Part shown: piece after piece, positions 1 through 10,596 of the stretch
Position numbering within the stretch: the first letter of the stretch is position 1
Layout: each line of letters opens with the position of its first letter
Source: Terfezia claveryi
Taxonomy: Eukaryota; Ascomycota; Pezizomycetes; Pezizales; Pezizaceae
Reading direction: 5' to 3'
DNA: 64,000 bases
Assembly (NCBI GenBank): GCA_015179025.1
Contig: WHUX01000065.1
Location: 186,001-250,000 of the forward strand
Translations under genes and position numbers: made by a program
Notes under the pieces: generated by a model
Databases searched by the model: none
Told to the model about the DNA's origin: nothing
Seen by the model: the letters and a program-made list of their open reading frames with translations, nothing else

Positions 1-905
1 AGTCAAGAATGGCCGAGAAGAACTTCCACGACTCCCACTACTCAAGCTCCGGCCTGGTGCCAGGTTTCTTGCTTCCTTGGCTACCTGCATCGGTCCCCCA
101 TATAACGATCTTCGATTTTCACTCGACCCTTCTGCCATTTTAACTATTCTTGCCGCAGTATCATCTCCGTCTGTGAATATTTCTTCTAGATGACTTGTAT
201 CTGGATTCACAGGAACACTTGTCTCTCCTATGAAGTCGGTATTATCAGCGTTTCTCATTTCCAAGACTCTCTGTTCCACAGAGCGTCGTTGAGAGGGTGA
301 CGATGAAGATGATGCACCCGTTCGAGAATATTGATCAAAATTGTGCGTTGGTGGCCGTGCGATTGGGTCAGAGGTGCTGCGTAGCCCATCTCGCTCGACA
401 TGTTTGAGGGGGAACTAAATTATGAAAACCGTATAAGTATCCAACTCCAGCCCCTTTGAGGCTGCCTGGGACCAGTACTCACATTCGTCCCTCCCATTCC
501 TAATAGAAACCCTCCTCCACCCTTTTTACTCCTGAGACCCCGACTTTTGCCATAGCTACCTCCAAAGCTCCCGGAGCTAGATTGAGGTACTCTCCCGGGC
601 CTGCCATCTCGAGAGTCCTCTCCAGCCATGCTGCCCCCAACTCCTGCGGAGGCCCTACTGCGGCTCCTTTCCACATGAAAATCCGGAACCGAATGCGGTG
701 GGGACGACAGGTTGGATGAAGCAGTCTGGGCTGCCGACGTTGATGGGATGGATGTGTGCTTTGACGATTCCAGGAAGTTCCAAGGGAGAGGGGGCATGGC
801 CTTCGTTTCGTTCCACCAACGCCGCCAGTCCTTTCCCTGGAATGTGTATAAATTATATTCGTTGAGGAATTTTGTATGGCTAAATGCTCTGAGGCGGAGC
901 TTCAA
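1..905 (-). CDS. Unrecognised serine/glycine-rich fungal protein, partial (runs off window start)
   Basis: I do not recognise the family. The minus strand is open from about 905 to a GTGAGT donor near 479. An in-frame second exon appears to begin near 418 after a TTTAG acceptor and stays open to base 1, so the 3' part of the gene lies outside the window. The first exon holds an aromatic-rich stretch (FQGKDWRRWW) followed by serine-, glycine- and arginine-rich low-complexity sequence. The second exon is serine-rich and looks disordered. The open frame begins with TTG, not ATG. The true start is therefore either an upstream exon joined at an AG near 880-890, or an internal Met. It is divergent from the RRN9-like gene. 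The coding call rests on frame continuity across the inferred intron and the amino acid texture. Confidence 0.5.
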
Positions 906-1546
906 GTTCCGGGGAGGGCTGCTGAGTAACTACACTGGCAGGGCGGGATCGGGACGAACGGAAAGGCTGCTATTAAGGACTGCGTGGGATACCATACGAC
1001 CACACCTAGCTCTGCGCTCTGCACACTTCTGTCGTTCTTTGTAGACGGCAGTCGAAGGGGAAGCGAGCGTGGTAGGACGGCCTGCTGCCCAAGAACGAAC
1101 TGACTGCACACAAGAAGCCGTGATGGCTGGGACAGCCAGACTACTCGCGATGGGGAATGGCCGCTACCTGGGTCTGGGGTCTTGTGGACACATACCTTCA
1201 ACAGGGGCACCGCTTGGTTTCAACTCCCGACGTAGCCTGGTTGCCTCCCGGAGGAAATTATTATCATCATTAGCTCTACATACAGAGACCTGCAGAAGTA
1301 TGATACCCTGTATGTACAGTACTGTACCACTGCGTTGATGTGATGCGGATGCCAAACGCACGCTACCAGAGACAGCTGCAGCAGTGTCTTGGCACGGCAG
1401 CTCAATCAATCGCGAAGAAAAAAAAAACCAAGAAGCTGGACAGGCTTCGAATTCTCTTGTCGAATTCACTTGTGTCCCGCGCCTGCTCTCTGCTTGCCTC
1501 TGCCCAGGCTCTTTATGGTTTGCTCCTATGGCAAGCAACGTACACA
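906..1546. other. Divergent intergenic region
   Basis: This gap lies between the divergent partial gene and the RRN9-like gene and probably contains both promoters. The frame upstream of 1547 is open back to 1340, but its residues are unlike the acidic protein that follows. No repeat or RNA gene was recognised. Confidence 0.4.
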
Positions 1547-3025
1547 ATGCGCTCAATATCTGGTGGTGGCAGTGAAGATACACTGACGCAAGCACCCGCT
1601 GACCGACGCACCCCCGAATCGTTGCCGTCTGATGCAGACTCAGACTTCGGCGCTGATGATGGCGGCGACGACATACACGACACACTTGAGCACCAAACTG
1701 ATCCCACGCCTTACTTCCCATCGCCGTCCCCTTCTCGCTCACTATCCTCCCGGGAGTCAGACTCGGAATCATCTTCTTCACGGCATGCCAAACGGAAGCG
1801 TAAACACTCCATTCCGCTTCGAACGCAGCACCTAGAGTCTACCCATACCATCCAGCAGCACAAAAACCTTCTCAAGTCCATTGAAACCGAGTTTGCGTCC
1901 AACCTCACAGGCCACATATGGAGTGCTATTCTGATACAGCGAGAGCAGAGGGAGAAAGAAGAGCGAAAACGCAATGGTTTATCTGTGGACCCAACCCGTG
2001 ATGACTCTGATGATTCGGATGCTTCCCCGCCTCCGAAACGTAGGCGTGGTAGACCACGACTCTCCGGGCCCGATTACACTATGCAGAAGCTTGTCACAAA
2101 GGCATGGACTTCATGGCCTCTTCCGTACGGCGAGCTTCCTCCCATCCCCCCATCGACCACTATAGCATCAACGACCTCTTCTGAACCACCTCCCCACCCT
2201 TTGGAAGAAGCAATCACTGCTCTATTTCTTTGCCAGTCTGCTAAAACACTTAGGTCACGGAATCTCCCAGTATCCGCTGATGATACTGTCTCTACCCATG
2301 TGCTCAAGCCTGTCGTTGGCGGTATACTAGAGAAGCTGGATCGACTTCTTCTTGCTATATACGAGAGTACTAATGCAGATATGAGGGGTGAATCAGCAAA
2401 AGTTGCCAAGGGTCGGATACTCAGGAGAGTACCGATGGGGTGGAGTGGGGTTCTCGGGTTGGCGGGATTGGCTGGATGGGATGAGGGATGGGGTGGGGTC
2501 GAGGCTATGGGTAAGAGCGAACATTATGGTTCCACTGGGGTAGGGTCTCAATTGAGGCCTGTAGGAAGAGCAACCGAAAGGATGTGCAATGCGCTAGGGG
2601 AGAAAATGTCCTGGAGGGTTTGGCCAGAGCATATATCGTCCCTACCAATCTCTTTCCCCATTCAATGTCAGCTAGATACAAGTGATCGGTCAAATTCACC
2701 AATACTGCAGCCCTCGCCTGAACGAACCACATCTTATCCCAAACTTAGATATGGTGCGCATAACGATGGGCTTTTGGAGTTAATACCCACAAAGGCCGAG
2801 CGGGAGGAAAGGAGGAGACGAGATATGAATAAGGAAAGAGAAGACGGAGAGAAAGATTTAGTGCCTCAGGACGGTACCGTAAATAAACATGCGGATGTGG
2901 ACGGTATGACTGTGGATGATAAATCTCAGTCGGAAGCGAGTGAAGACTCCGAGAGCGAAACTGATTATGGCGAAAGTCTGCCTTATTCCAGCGAAGCAGA
3001 TGATTCTGATTTTGACGATGACTGA
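1547..3025 (+). CDS. RRN9: RRN9-like RNA polymerase I upstream activation factor subunit
   Basis: A single-exon protein of 492 residues. In yeast, Rrn9 is part of the upstream activation factor that recruits RNA polymerase I to the rDNA promoter in the nucleolus. Features supporting the call: a helical segment with LTGHIWSAILIQREQREKEE, a basic patch (PPPKRRRGRPR), and then a WTSWPLP motif followed by a proline-rich turn. This order matches the Rrn9 domain as I know it. Both ends are acidic and serine-rich, and the C terminus ends in an Asp/Glu-rich tail. The frame is open upstream to an ATG at 1340, but I chose the Met at 1547 because the upstream residues are not acidic or conserved-looking. 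Alternative: another basic nuclear fungal protein. Confidence 0.65.
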   Translation: MRSISGGGSEDTLTQAPADRRTPESLPSDADSDFGADDGGDDIHDTLEHQTDPTPYFPSPSPSRSLSSRESDSESSSSRHAKRKRKHSIPLRTQHLESTHTIQQHKNLLKSIETEFASNLTGHIWSAILIQREQREKEERKRNGLSVDPTRDDSDDSDASPPPKRRRGRPRLSGPDYTMQKLVTKAWTSWPLPYGELPPIPPSTTIASTTSSEPPPHPLEEAITALFLCQSAKTLRSRNLPVSADDTVSTHVLKPVVGGILEKLDRLLLAIYESTNADMRGESAKVAKGRILRRVPMGWSGVLGLAGLAGWDEGWGGVEAMGKSEHYGSTGVGSQLRPVGRATERMCNALGEKMSWRVWPEHISSLPISFPIQCQLDTSDRSNSPILQPSPERTTSYPKLRYGAHNDGLLELIPTKAEREERRRRDMNKEREDGEKDLVPQDGTVNKHADVDGMTVDDKSQSEASEDSESETDYGESLPYSSEADDSDFDDD

Positions 3026-3452
3026 TAACTTATTTGCATCCTCACGCACTACAACACCTACCAAACACCCCATCTAGTTCAGTTTTCATCTAGAACTTGA
3101 TGTATTTTACGTTCTATCGATACCCGACTCTTGCCATATTTAGCGGTTTTATGCATCTGAATACCCGTATTCTTGTATCATATACATACCTTCGCATTGG
3201 GCACTTTCATTTGTCGTTGGGGAGAGGTCTGTATGTTTCCCTTTTTTTCCGGCGTTTAATAGGGGAAAGGAAAAGCTATTGAGATTATTGGAAGTAGGAG
3301 TTGGGATGAAAAGACGGCTTTGGAAATATCCTTAGGCTATAAACTAGAAACTAGCACGTTGCGGAAGTACCTAAGCAAGATTTAACGATTTCCAGCCTTA
3401 CAAACACAGTCACCTCCCACTAAGTCCTACCGGTACCATCACTATCCTCCCC
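3026..3452. other. Intergenic, nothing recognised
   Basis: AT-rich 3' flank of the RRN9-like gene and probable promoter of the CRN-like gene. No conserved element was identified. Confidence 0.4.
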
Positions 3453-3851
3453 ATGCTTCATATCAATTACCTCGTTGTTAACGCCACCCGGCCCCTTAAG
3501 CTATCGGCAATTATGCTTTCGGCTGATAGCCTTGTCCCGGACATCCTTGATATCGTTCATAAGAGGAACAAGCCTTTTGCCTTGGGATCTGACTGGCTTG
3601 AAGCCTATCATATCAATATTCCCCTGACCGCAGAGCTCGAGCGTCTTCTTGATATCGAATGGACCTACGTAAGATAGTGTTACTCCCATGACCGAGCTTT
3701 ATCACGCCTTCTAACATGCATATGCCCATAGGAAACGCTGGCTGCCTACTGTACGGAAGATAGGCGAATGAAAAATCATACGAGGGTGAAAGATTATATT
3801 ACAGAGGGCCCTGGGATTCTCCATGTTGTAGTGATGGCACCAGAGATTTGA
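3453..3851 (+). CDS. Stand-alone Crinkler (CRN)-type N-terminal domain protein
   Basis: Two exons, 3453-3668 and 3732-3851, flank a 63-nt GT..AG intron and give a protein of 111 residues. The sequence shows the layout of the CRN ubiquitin-like N-terminal domain: an initial strand (INYLVVNATRPLKL), a helix ending in a VHKRNKP-type basic turn, a DWLEAYHINIPL segment at the place of the family's LxLWKVxIPL motif, and a closing ILHVVVMAPE strand like the IHVIVxxP ending of CRN headers. Crinklers are usually modular: this header is followed by a variable C-terminal effector, often a nuclease-like domain. Here a stop codon directly follows the header and no partner domain lies downstream. It may be a truncated Crinkler, a header-only protein, or a decayed gene. 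The clean splice and intact frame argue against advanced decay. There is no signal peptide. Confidence 0.6.
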
Positions 3852-4682
3852 TAAAATGCAACCAATATATAATCTTTAGTCTCATAAATTGATGGCTGTC
3901 TATGTTTGCGAACGATTGTTCTGTGTTCATATAATTTCGTCTATATTGGTCCTTCCATATTGGGTAAATCCGATTTCCAAAATCAGTTTCCTTCCCCCTA
4001 TTGGATGGAACTTTTTTCCAGTCCCAGGCCTATCCAATAAAAGAGATTCGAACTGTTGAAAGAATACTCTGTATGAGTATACCTTCCAGTGCTTCAGATA
4101 TATAGAAGGGGGATTCCCACTCACGCTGTAGGCTCGTTGAAGTAGAGTACCACACCTAATATTTATTAAGCTATATGCGGCCTTGCCATGACTGTATTCT
4201 ACTTGTACGGGTATGCCCTTGCGGCATTCTGATATCGTTCTTCACTAGCTGACGTTGATGCCTGAGGACGCCGTTCCCCAAGTGGCAAAATGCTTCAGTA
4301 ATCAGTAGGCAGCAAAGGTCTAGAATAGTTCACCGAAGAGGGCATTAGGCAAGCCTCTCTAAAGCCCGTAGATGCGAGGCACGAACGGCCCTAGGTTTCG
4401 CCGTGGGGAGACTGGTGGCTACGCACCGAGAGAGGCCCACAAAAACACTGGCTTCATTTCCGACACCAGTACATCACCATCCACAAGACGGTCAATGCAT
4501 CACCTTCGACTGCCCAAATTTAAATGAACATAGTGCTGCTCTAGGCAGCATCAAAGATTGGGAGAACCTCGACCGCCTCATTTGTATTCAGGAGGAAGAT
4601 GGTAAAAGTGAGATGCTGTAGAGGCCTTTCCTGTACCGAGACCGCGAACAAAAAGTCCCAGGCGGATTTGAGAAGAGCCCTT
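3852..4682. other. Intergenic, possible gene remnants
   Basis: Several short open frames occur on both strands, including a plus-strand one at 4403-4621 that continues in another frame to about 4765. None matches a family I know, and none shows convincing exon structure. Confidence 0.3.
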
Positions 4683-5465
4683 TCAAGGTACCTGAACGAA
4701 CTGAAGGCGACAATAAAGCGGGGAAGCTGCAAACTGGCGTCTATATGCTTGACCGAAAGCACTAAATCGCATCTGCTTTATCCCCCATAACCCCCGCAAC
4801 CTCAACACCTTCGGAAAAATAAGTTGCCCACTTTGTGCGGAGTGTCGCTTACCCTGAGAACTGAAGTCGCCATTCTGATGTAATATGTTGCCAAGGCCAA
4901 ACCCAGTAAACAATCCAACTTGAACTGGAGGTACACGAACACCAACCCCTCCTCTCCTACTCCCATCCTTCACACCATAACCATGCCCCTCCATCCTTCC
5001 CACCGCCACCAGCGGCAGAACCGGCCCTTCCCCGGCGACCGCCTCCCAGGCCAAAACCTCCCTCACGTCCCGCGCCCACTGACCTCTCGCGACCTTCCCC
5101 TCAAATATAAAGCCGCCGAGCGACGGTAAGCTCTCTCCCACAACCGACACCCATATACACACCGGAAAGGAAAGTGTAGCTAAACTAAAGAGGGTCCGAA
5201 CGGTGATTATCGCAGTGCCGATTGCGCTTATGACGAGTTGGGTGTTGTGGAAACGGTGTATGTACCAAACCACCTTTCTAGATTTGTTCTGAGAAAGCGG
5301 GGGTGGTTGTGCTGACGCCGGTGGGGCTTTGGGGGGTGCAGTTGTGCTGGGAGAGAAGAGGAAGTCGTTGGGTGCGGCGCCGCCTTCAGTGCCGCCTGCA
5401 GTTGTCCCCGAGGAAGGGACGGGACCAATGAATATCAGGGGCGGTATAGAATGAAGGACTGTCAC
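4683..5465 (-). CDS. Unrecognised ORF with a central hydrophobic segment
   Basis: A minus-strand frame of 260 codons. The first 60 residues are rich in proline, alanine and serine. Next comes a hydrophobic stretch from about residue 75 to 110 that could be one or two membrane segments, and then a glycine/valine-rich region. A GTAAGC donor-like site near 4855 suggests the last 50 or so residues of the open frame may be intron rather than coding. An upstream minus-strand frame at 5386-5664 could be an earlier exon. I cannot assign a function. The opposite strand is also partly open here, so this is a weak call. Confidence 0.3.
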   Translation of the reverse strand: MTVLHSIPPLIFIGPVPSSGTTAGGTEGGAAPNDFLFSPSTTAPPKAPPASAQPPPLSQNKSRKVVWYIHRFHNTQLVISAIGTAIITVRTLFSLATLSFPVCIWVSVVGESLPSLGGFIFEGKVARGQWARDVREVLAWEAVAGEGPVLPLVAVGRMEGHGYGVKDGSRRGGVGVRVPPVQVGLFTGFGLGNILHQNGDFSSQGKRHSAQSGQLIFPKVLRLRGLWGIKQMRFSAFGQAYRRQFAASPLYCRLQFVQVP

Positions 5466-6277
5466 GAGAGTAACAAATAGACATACTGGGGCGTCTGTAT
5501 TGCATGATGGTCTCGAACAAAGTCATTGAAATTCTCCAATCATAAGACATTTTTCGGGGCACTCGAAATCGCACCATATAAAAACCCAAGATACGCATAT
5601 TCTGTTCGTACAACGTAAGAGAGCATGGAACATTCATAAGAAAAAGAAGGGAAAAAGCTATCATAAAATTTCATCCACTTAGTCTCGACCATCCATTCAT
5701 TCTCTCTTTTTTTAATATTAAATTAACCAGAAGACCCAAGTTGCCCTTTTTCAATAATCCATCTCCTTTAAACCTCATGTCATGAAACGAAACACACAAA
5801 AAAATCCAATATACATCTTAGCCATTCTTAGCAATTCAATTCAGCAATGTGCAATCATCCAAGTATCAATATAAACAAAAACCAGAAACAATCACATCAC
5901 AAAGCACGTTGATAAAGCTACGGAAGAAATAAGGAAAAGTGAGCTAGAAATTTAATAAGGAAACCCCATAAAGGGGGTAGAAACAGCAGGTATGCAAAAT
6001 AAGGGAAGGAAAAAGGAAAACAAAAACACAAAATCCACCTGTTAAGATTATTGCGTTCTTGAAAAGTAGAATTCCCAGATGCGCATAAAAAGGAGGCGCA
6101 AATGCTCGCTTCTATGCAGTTTAACGAAACCAGTTGCATGAACACGAGTTCCATACAACATGGAGAGGAATACGGAAACCGTGATGTGCATGAGATGTTC
6201 AAGTGGAAAAGCAATGATTAACGAGGATGAAAGAGAGGACTCGAAGCACGACATTGACCACATACTGTACAGCCCAA
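5466..6277. other. Intergenic, AT-rich
   Basis: 3' flank of CET1 (minus strand). Only short, compositionally poor open frames are seen. No RNA gene or repeat was recognised. Confidence 0.4.
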
Positions 6278-9200
6278 TCATCCGCTAGAGTTTGGATCTA
6301 TCACCTTACAGAGCACCCTCACATTGTCCACAAAACCTTTCACGTACTCTTGGAATCCATTTTCCTTATTTCTAGCAGCAAGCGTTCCGTGTTTCTTAAG
6401 TGTCAATGAGTCCATCTCAATTTCAAGCTCATGTTCTTTTTTCGAGGTCTACAAGAACAATTAGCTTTGCTTTTTGCAGAGGGATTTTTAACCCTGTGGG
6501 AAAATTTCTTACCTCAAACGTCGACGTCACTTGCGTCAGATCTACCGTAAATTTCCCATCGAGACACTCGTAGCTCATTCGATCCTTATTCCTTTCTCCA
6601 CCCCCACCCCTGCCATCTCCTTTTCCTCCACCAATCCCGCCACTTTTTTCATCCACCTCCCCTGTATATGGCATTTCGAGGTTTACACTAACACGCCAGT
6701 CAAATAGGGTACCGGGGCTGAACACGTTGAGATCTGCCACTCTGCATTTTATGATTTTTTTGATGACTGTGCCGCTCTCATCTGTTGTAAGTCGGATTTT
6801 TGGTTTTTTGCCATTTCCGAGCAATTTCATGACTAGCGGTGGGAGAGTCTGCATATCCCGAGGTGGAACTTCATGGAAGGTATCGCGTTCCTTTGTGTGG
6901 CGATACTTCATTGGGACACGGGTTGGGTGCTTTGGAGGTGCCGGGGCATTGGTGGGGCATGAGGACCCCGATGGTGATGGCGAGCGACCTTGGGATGGAA
7001 GCTTCTGTGGCTTAGGCTGGCATTCTGCGAAGCGATCGTTAAGGAAATCATTGAAACTTTTGTGTTGCGCCTGGTGAGCCTGTTAGCGGGATGTGGGCTT
7101 TTAGTGGATGGTTCTTGATCTACTTACCTCAGTCATGGTGCTCCGAAAGGCAACGTCTCGATAACTTTCTGCTATCACGGCTTCCGTAATAATTGGAAAA
7201 GTTAAACGTTGCTGTGTTTGTTTGTGCACGAGATGGCCTAGCTTTGCCTCAATCTCCAATATTGGTCCGCCAGACCCCGTCCAATCAAGGCATGGATCAT
7301 CATTCTTAACGACTTTATAGAAGAGGAAGTCAGTGATTTGGCGAGTGAGTTCTTCATAGGGTATAGTGTTTGTAATTGAAGGCTCCCAGGACCCAAGTGT
7401 TGGGTGCTCATTGGGGTACGATGGCCGGTGGCGGGAGGTCAATGCAGGCAATTGAGGGACATTTGGTGGACCAGTAATTTCCCTTTTTATGACTCCAGCG
7501 TTTTCGCGTTTTATTGGAACCGCCTGTGCCTTCTGATTAGGGTGAGGCTGCAGGGGTGATTGTTGTGGGGCAATTGATTGCTGGGACTGTTGTTCTTGTT
7601 TGACTTGCTGCTGTGGTGGCTGGTCATGCTGCAGGATAGGTTGGCCTGGCGGGTTTCGACGAGTAGGCATCACTGGGGAATTACTGGTGCTCCGACTTGC
7701 CTTGCGTGCGAAAATTGGTGGCTCTTCATGACGAGGACGCTTTCTCGGCGGCCCGCTCATGGCTGGAAGGGCGGGGGGTGGCAGCAGTTCTCTATCTCTC
7801 TGTGACTTGGGTGAGGGGGGTTGGGGTGGTCGACTAGGAAATTGTGAAGAATTCGACGGGGTTGAACGATGATGAGAGGGCGGATGGAACGGTGAAGGTT
7901 GTTCTTTTGCGGATGGTGAGCTAGTAAGAGGGCGTTGGGTGTTATTGCTAGGGGCTGGCTGGATGTGTTGCTGCTGCTGTGGTGGTGGTGGCTGTGACTG
8001 TGGCTGCTGCTGTAGCTGGTGTTGCTGTTGCTGGTGCTGGTGCTGGTGCTGGTGATGGAGCTGGTGCTGTTTCTGCTGTATCTGCTGTAACTGCTGGTGC
8101 TGCTGCAGATGTTGCCGCTGTGAATGTTGTTGCTGATGTGGTGGTGGTGGATGAGAGAGGGTAGGAGGATGTGCAGCTGAGGGCGCGTTATTGTTGGTCG
8201 AATTGGGAATCGGGGCATTTTGAGTTTGATGGGAATGGGCTTGGCTGTTGATTTCTCGAGCATGGGGGTATTCTCGCTCCGCATGGGGGTTGTGGTTGGT
8301 CAGGCCATGCTCAAACCCATTCACCCCTTTTCGGTCAACTGGCGTGACTGGCGCCGTATTGCTCCACATCCGACCATCAAGCTCGCTATCAAGATCCATA
8401 TTTCTCTGTAACTGGTTCCCCAATTGTCCCTGCTGATTTACATGCGAGTTTGCTCTGATTGCCGAGTGCGGGATTCCCTGAGACTGACTCCTGTGGTGAG
8501 GGCTCGGCCGAGTGCTTTGCACATTGTTGGTTCCTCCTCCTTGATGTGGGCCTGTATTTCCCTGGTAACCAGCTGGTGCATCATCGCGCATTATGTTGTC
8601 AGCATCACGCTCGGCTTCCTCGGGGTAAACCCTAGTTTTCGGTGAAATGCTCCTGTCACGCTCTATCTGTCTTATTTCCCTTTCTCCACCCCGCGGATTC
8701 CGATTAGAACTCGTAGGTGTAGATATTGTATGCTGTGGGGCTCGGTCATTGGGACCAGTTTGTAAGAGTGGTGGCCGCGGTGGCCCCCTAGGAGAAGCTG
8801 GTGTATGTCGTGGGTAATGAGAATTGAATGGCTGCTGCTGATGTGGGGATTGAGGCGGATAGAACTGTGGCTGTGGCGGGCTTCCAGCGTTGGAGTTCAC
8901 TTGGTGATTTGGCTGCTGCTGGTGTTGCTGGTGTGGCTGTTGCTGGTGGTGTTGCAACTGTTGGTACTGCGGATGCGGCTGATGACCTTGTGCGCCACTG
9001 GAAGCGGGTCCATACGGTGCAGGCTGACCTTGAGGATGCGGATAGGGGTAGTGATGCTGGCCTACCGAAGGACCGCCATGAGGTGATGGTGGAGCGTAAG
9101 GGTATTGATTTGCGGGGGATGGAGCATGGTGAGGTGATTGTGCCAGCGGAAACTGCTGCTGTTGACGCGGGGGGTAGATGGGAGTCTGGTACTGCTGCTG

Positions 9201-9377
9201 AGATTGTGGAGGCTGTAGTGCGGGGGGTTGATGCGGCCGGTGATGTTGCGCTGAAGGGGGTGGTGGCTGAAGCTGAGGCTGTTGGCGATGATGATGGTGT
9301 TTCTGCTGTTGCGGGTGCTGTTGCTGCTGTTGTGTTTGAGGCCTTTGTGGTTCGTTTAACATGGAACGCAGGTCCAT
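6278..9377 (-). CDS. CET1: mRNA-capping enzyme beta subunit (RNA 5'-triphosphatase)
   Basis: Three exons (9377-7128, 7079-6513, 6448-6278) give 995 residues. The enzyme removes the gamma phosphate from the 5' end of nascent pre-mRNA, the first step of capping, and acts in the nucleus with the guanylyltransferase. The C-terminal 300 residues carry the metal-dependent tunnel-fold motifs: EIEAKLG near residues 708-714, YRHTKERDTF near 809-818, DWRVSVNLEM near 877-886, and HELEIEM near 945-951. The first and last are the glutamate motifs that bind metal in this family. The first 650 residues are a very long low-complexity region of Gln, Pro, His and Ser encoded by CAG/CTG-like runs, far longer than in the yeast protein. 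The introns (48 and 64 nt) are GT..AG and keep frame. The start ATG at 9377 follows a C-rich leader. Confidence 0.92.
7975..8150 (-). repeat. CAG/CAC-type trinucleotide low-complexity run inside CET1
   Basis: The plus strand shows dense CTG and GTG triplets with occasional interruptions. On the coding strand they encode alternating Gln and His. The region could vary in length between strains. Confidence 0.7.
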
Positions 9378-10596
9378 GCTGGGCGATCGGACGAGATGAG
9401 AACCCTAATGGACGCGTTTTTTAACTGCCCGCTCCTTTCCTTCTTCCTTGCGTTCGCTTTTGTGGGGGAACTCGTCACGGGTTGCTTCCAGCTGACGGGA
9501 GGCGATTGTGTCTCGGAAACCAAAAGAATGACTCTGGTTGGAGCGTCTCCCGTCGAGGTCTGGTTCGAGACTATTGGGAGCGTTCGATTGGCGGTGTACG
9601 AATTGGGAAGAACGGTAATCCGATTCGCAGTGCTGTTTTGTAGGGGTGCGGTAGTGTGGGCGAGGGTGCAGTTTGTTTTAACAGTCGGTTAAGCTGGGGT
9701 GATGCGCTTTGTGCGGGGGGGAGGGGGGGCGGTAGTGGGTGGTATGAGCTGAGCGAGGGGGGGGATGTGGGGGAGGGAGGGGCGAGAGAAATGACTTTTT
9801 GATGAAGAGTTGCGATGCGATGGTAGACGGGGGGGGGGGTAAAAGCGTAGGGCTGGGGGAGGGGGGGGGTTAATGGAAGTGATGGGTTCTGCTCCTTGTC
9901 GAGGGGTGTTTTATGTTTTATGATTGTTGGCTGCCGTTGCCCTTCGCCTGTCCAGGTCCGCTACTCTTACGTGACAACGTAGAACTGTGCCAGATACCTG
10001 GCTCTGCCAGAGATGCCAGAAGATACCACCAGAGAAAGATGAACAGCACGAGATTGAAACCACATGTAATCAAAGCTGGGGGCATTCAAAGGCCAGGACC
10101 AGCGTTGGCCCTTCTCGACTCTGGCACACTGCATGACAGAACAGTTGCCCATGGTTATCTTCACACCTCTCTACCTAGAGCACCTACCGGTACTCACAAA
10201 CAGGGATGGGCACGAACACCCCTGTATCTGCTGACTCATCAACGTATCAAGAGATATCATAACACAAGCAAATTTGATATCGATGGAATACAACCTGCAG
10301 AACAACATGGAACCCGCAGAACAAACATATCATACTTAGATATCCCAATACCCCCATATTTAGACTCAACCTCCCCTCCCCCACCCTCTAAGGTGAGCTG
10401 AACAACCACAACATTGATTTACCACAGATATAGGATGTTATGCAAACCAACCAGCTGTCACAAAACTCCACATACAGTACCTATCGAGCTCCAAATCTCG
10501 CAAACGAACAACAAGTTCTGCTCGATCCTCAATCTACGCTTCTAGCCCAACCTTCACCCCCCCCCCCCCCCCCAAACATCTGCAAGCTCAACCTCC
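9378..10596. other. CET1 upstream region with G-rich tract and a poly-C run
   Basis: Bases 9711-9882 of the plus strand contain many runs of 4 to 10 G, so the transcribed (minus) strand of CET1 is C-rich upstream of its start. Further on, 10557-10573 is an almost pure C run. The plus-strand frame at 9913-10401 has no family resemblance and I do not call it a gene. Confidence 0.5.

Noticed and set aside
8828..9424. Long plus-strand frame of 198 codons
   Set aside because: It is the antisense shadow of the Gln/Pro-rich CET1 exon; the Ala/Val/Gly composition follows directly from complementing CAG/CAC triplets.
9913..10401. Plus-strand frame of 162 codons
   Set aside because: No domain, no protein-like hydrophobic pattern, and it lies in a region with homopolymers and no splice context.
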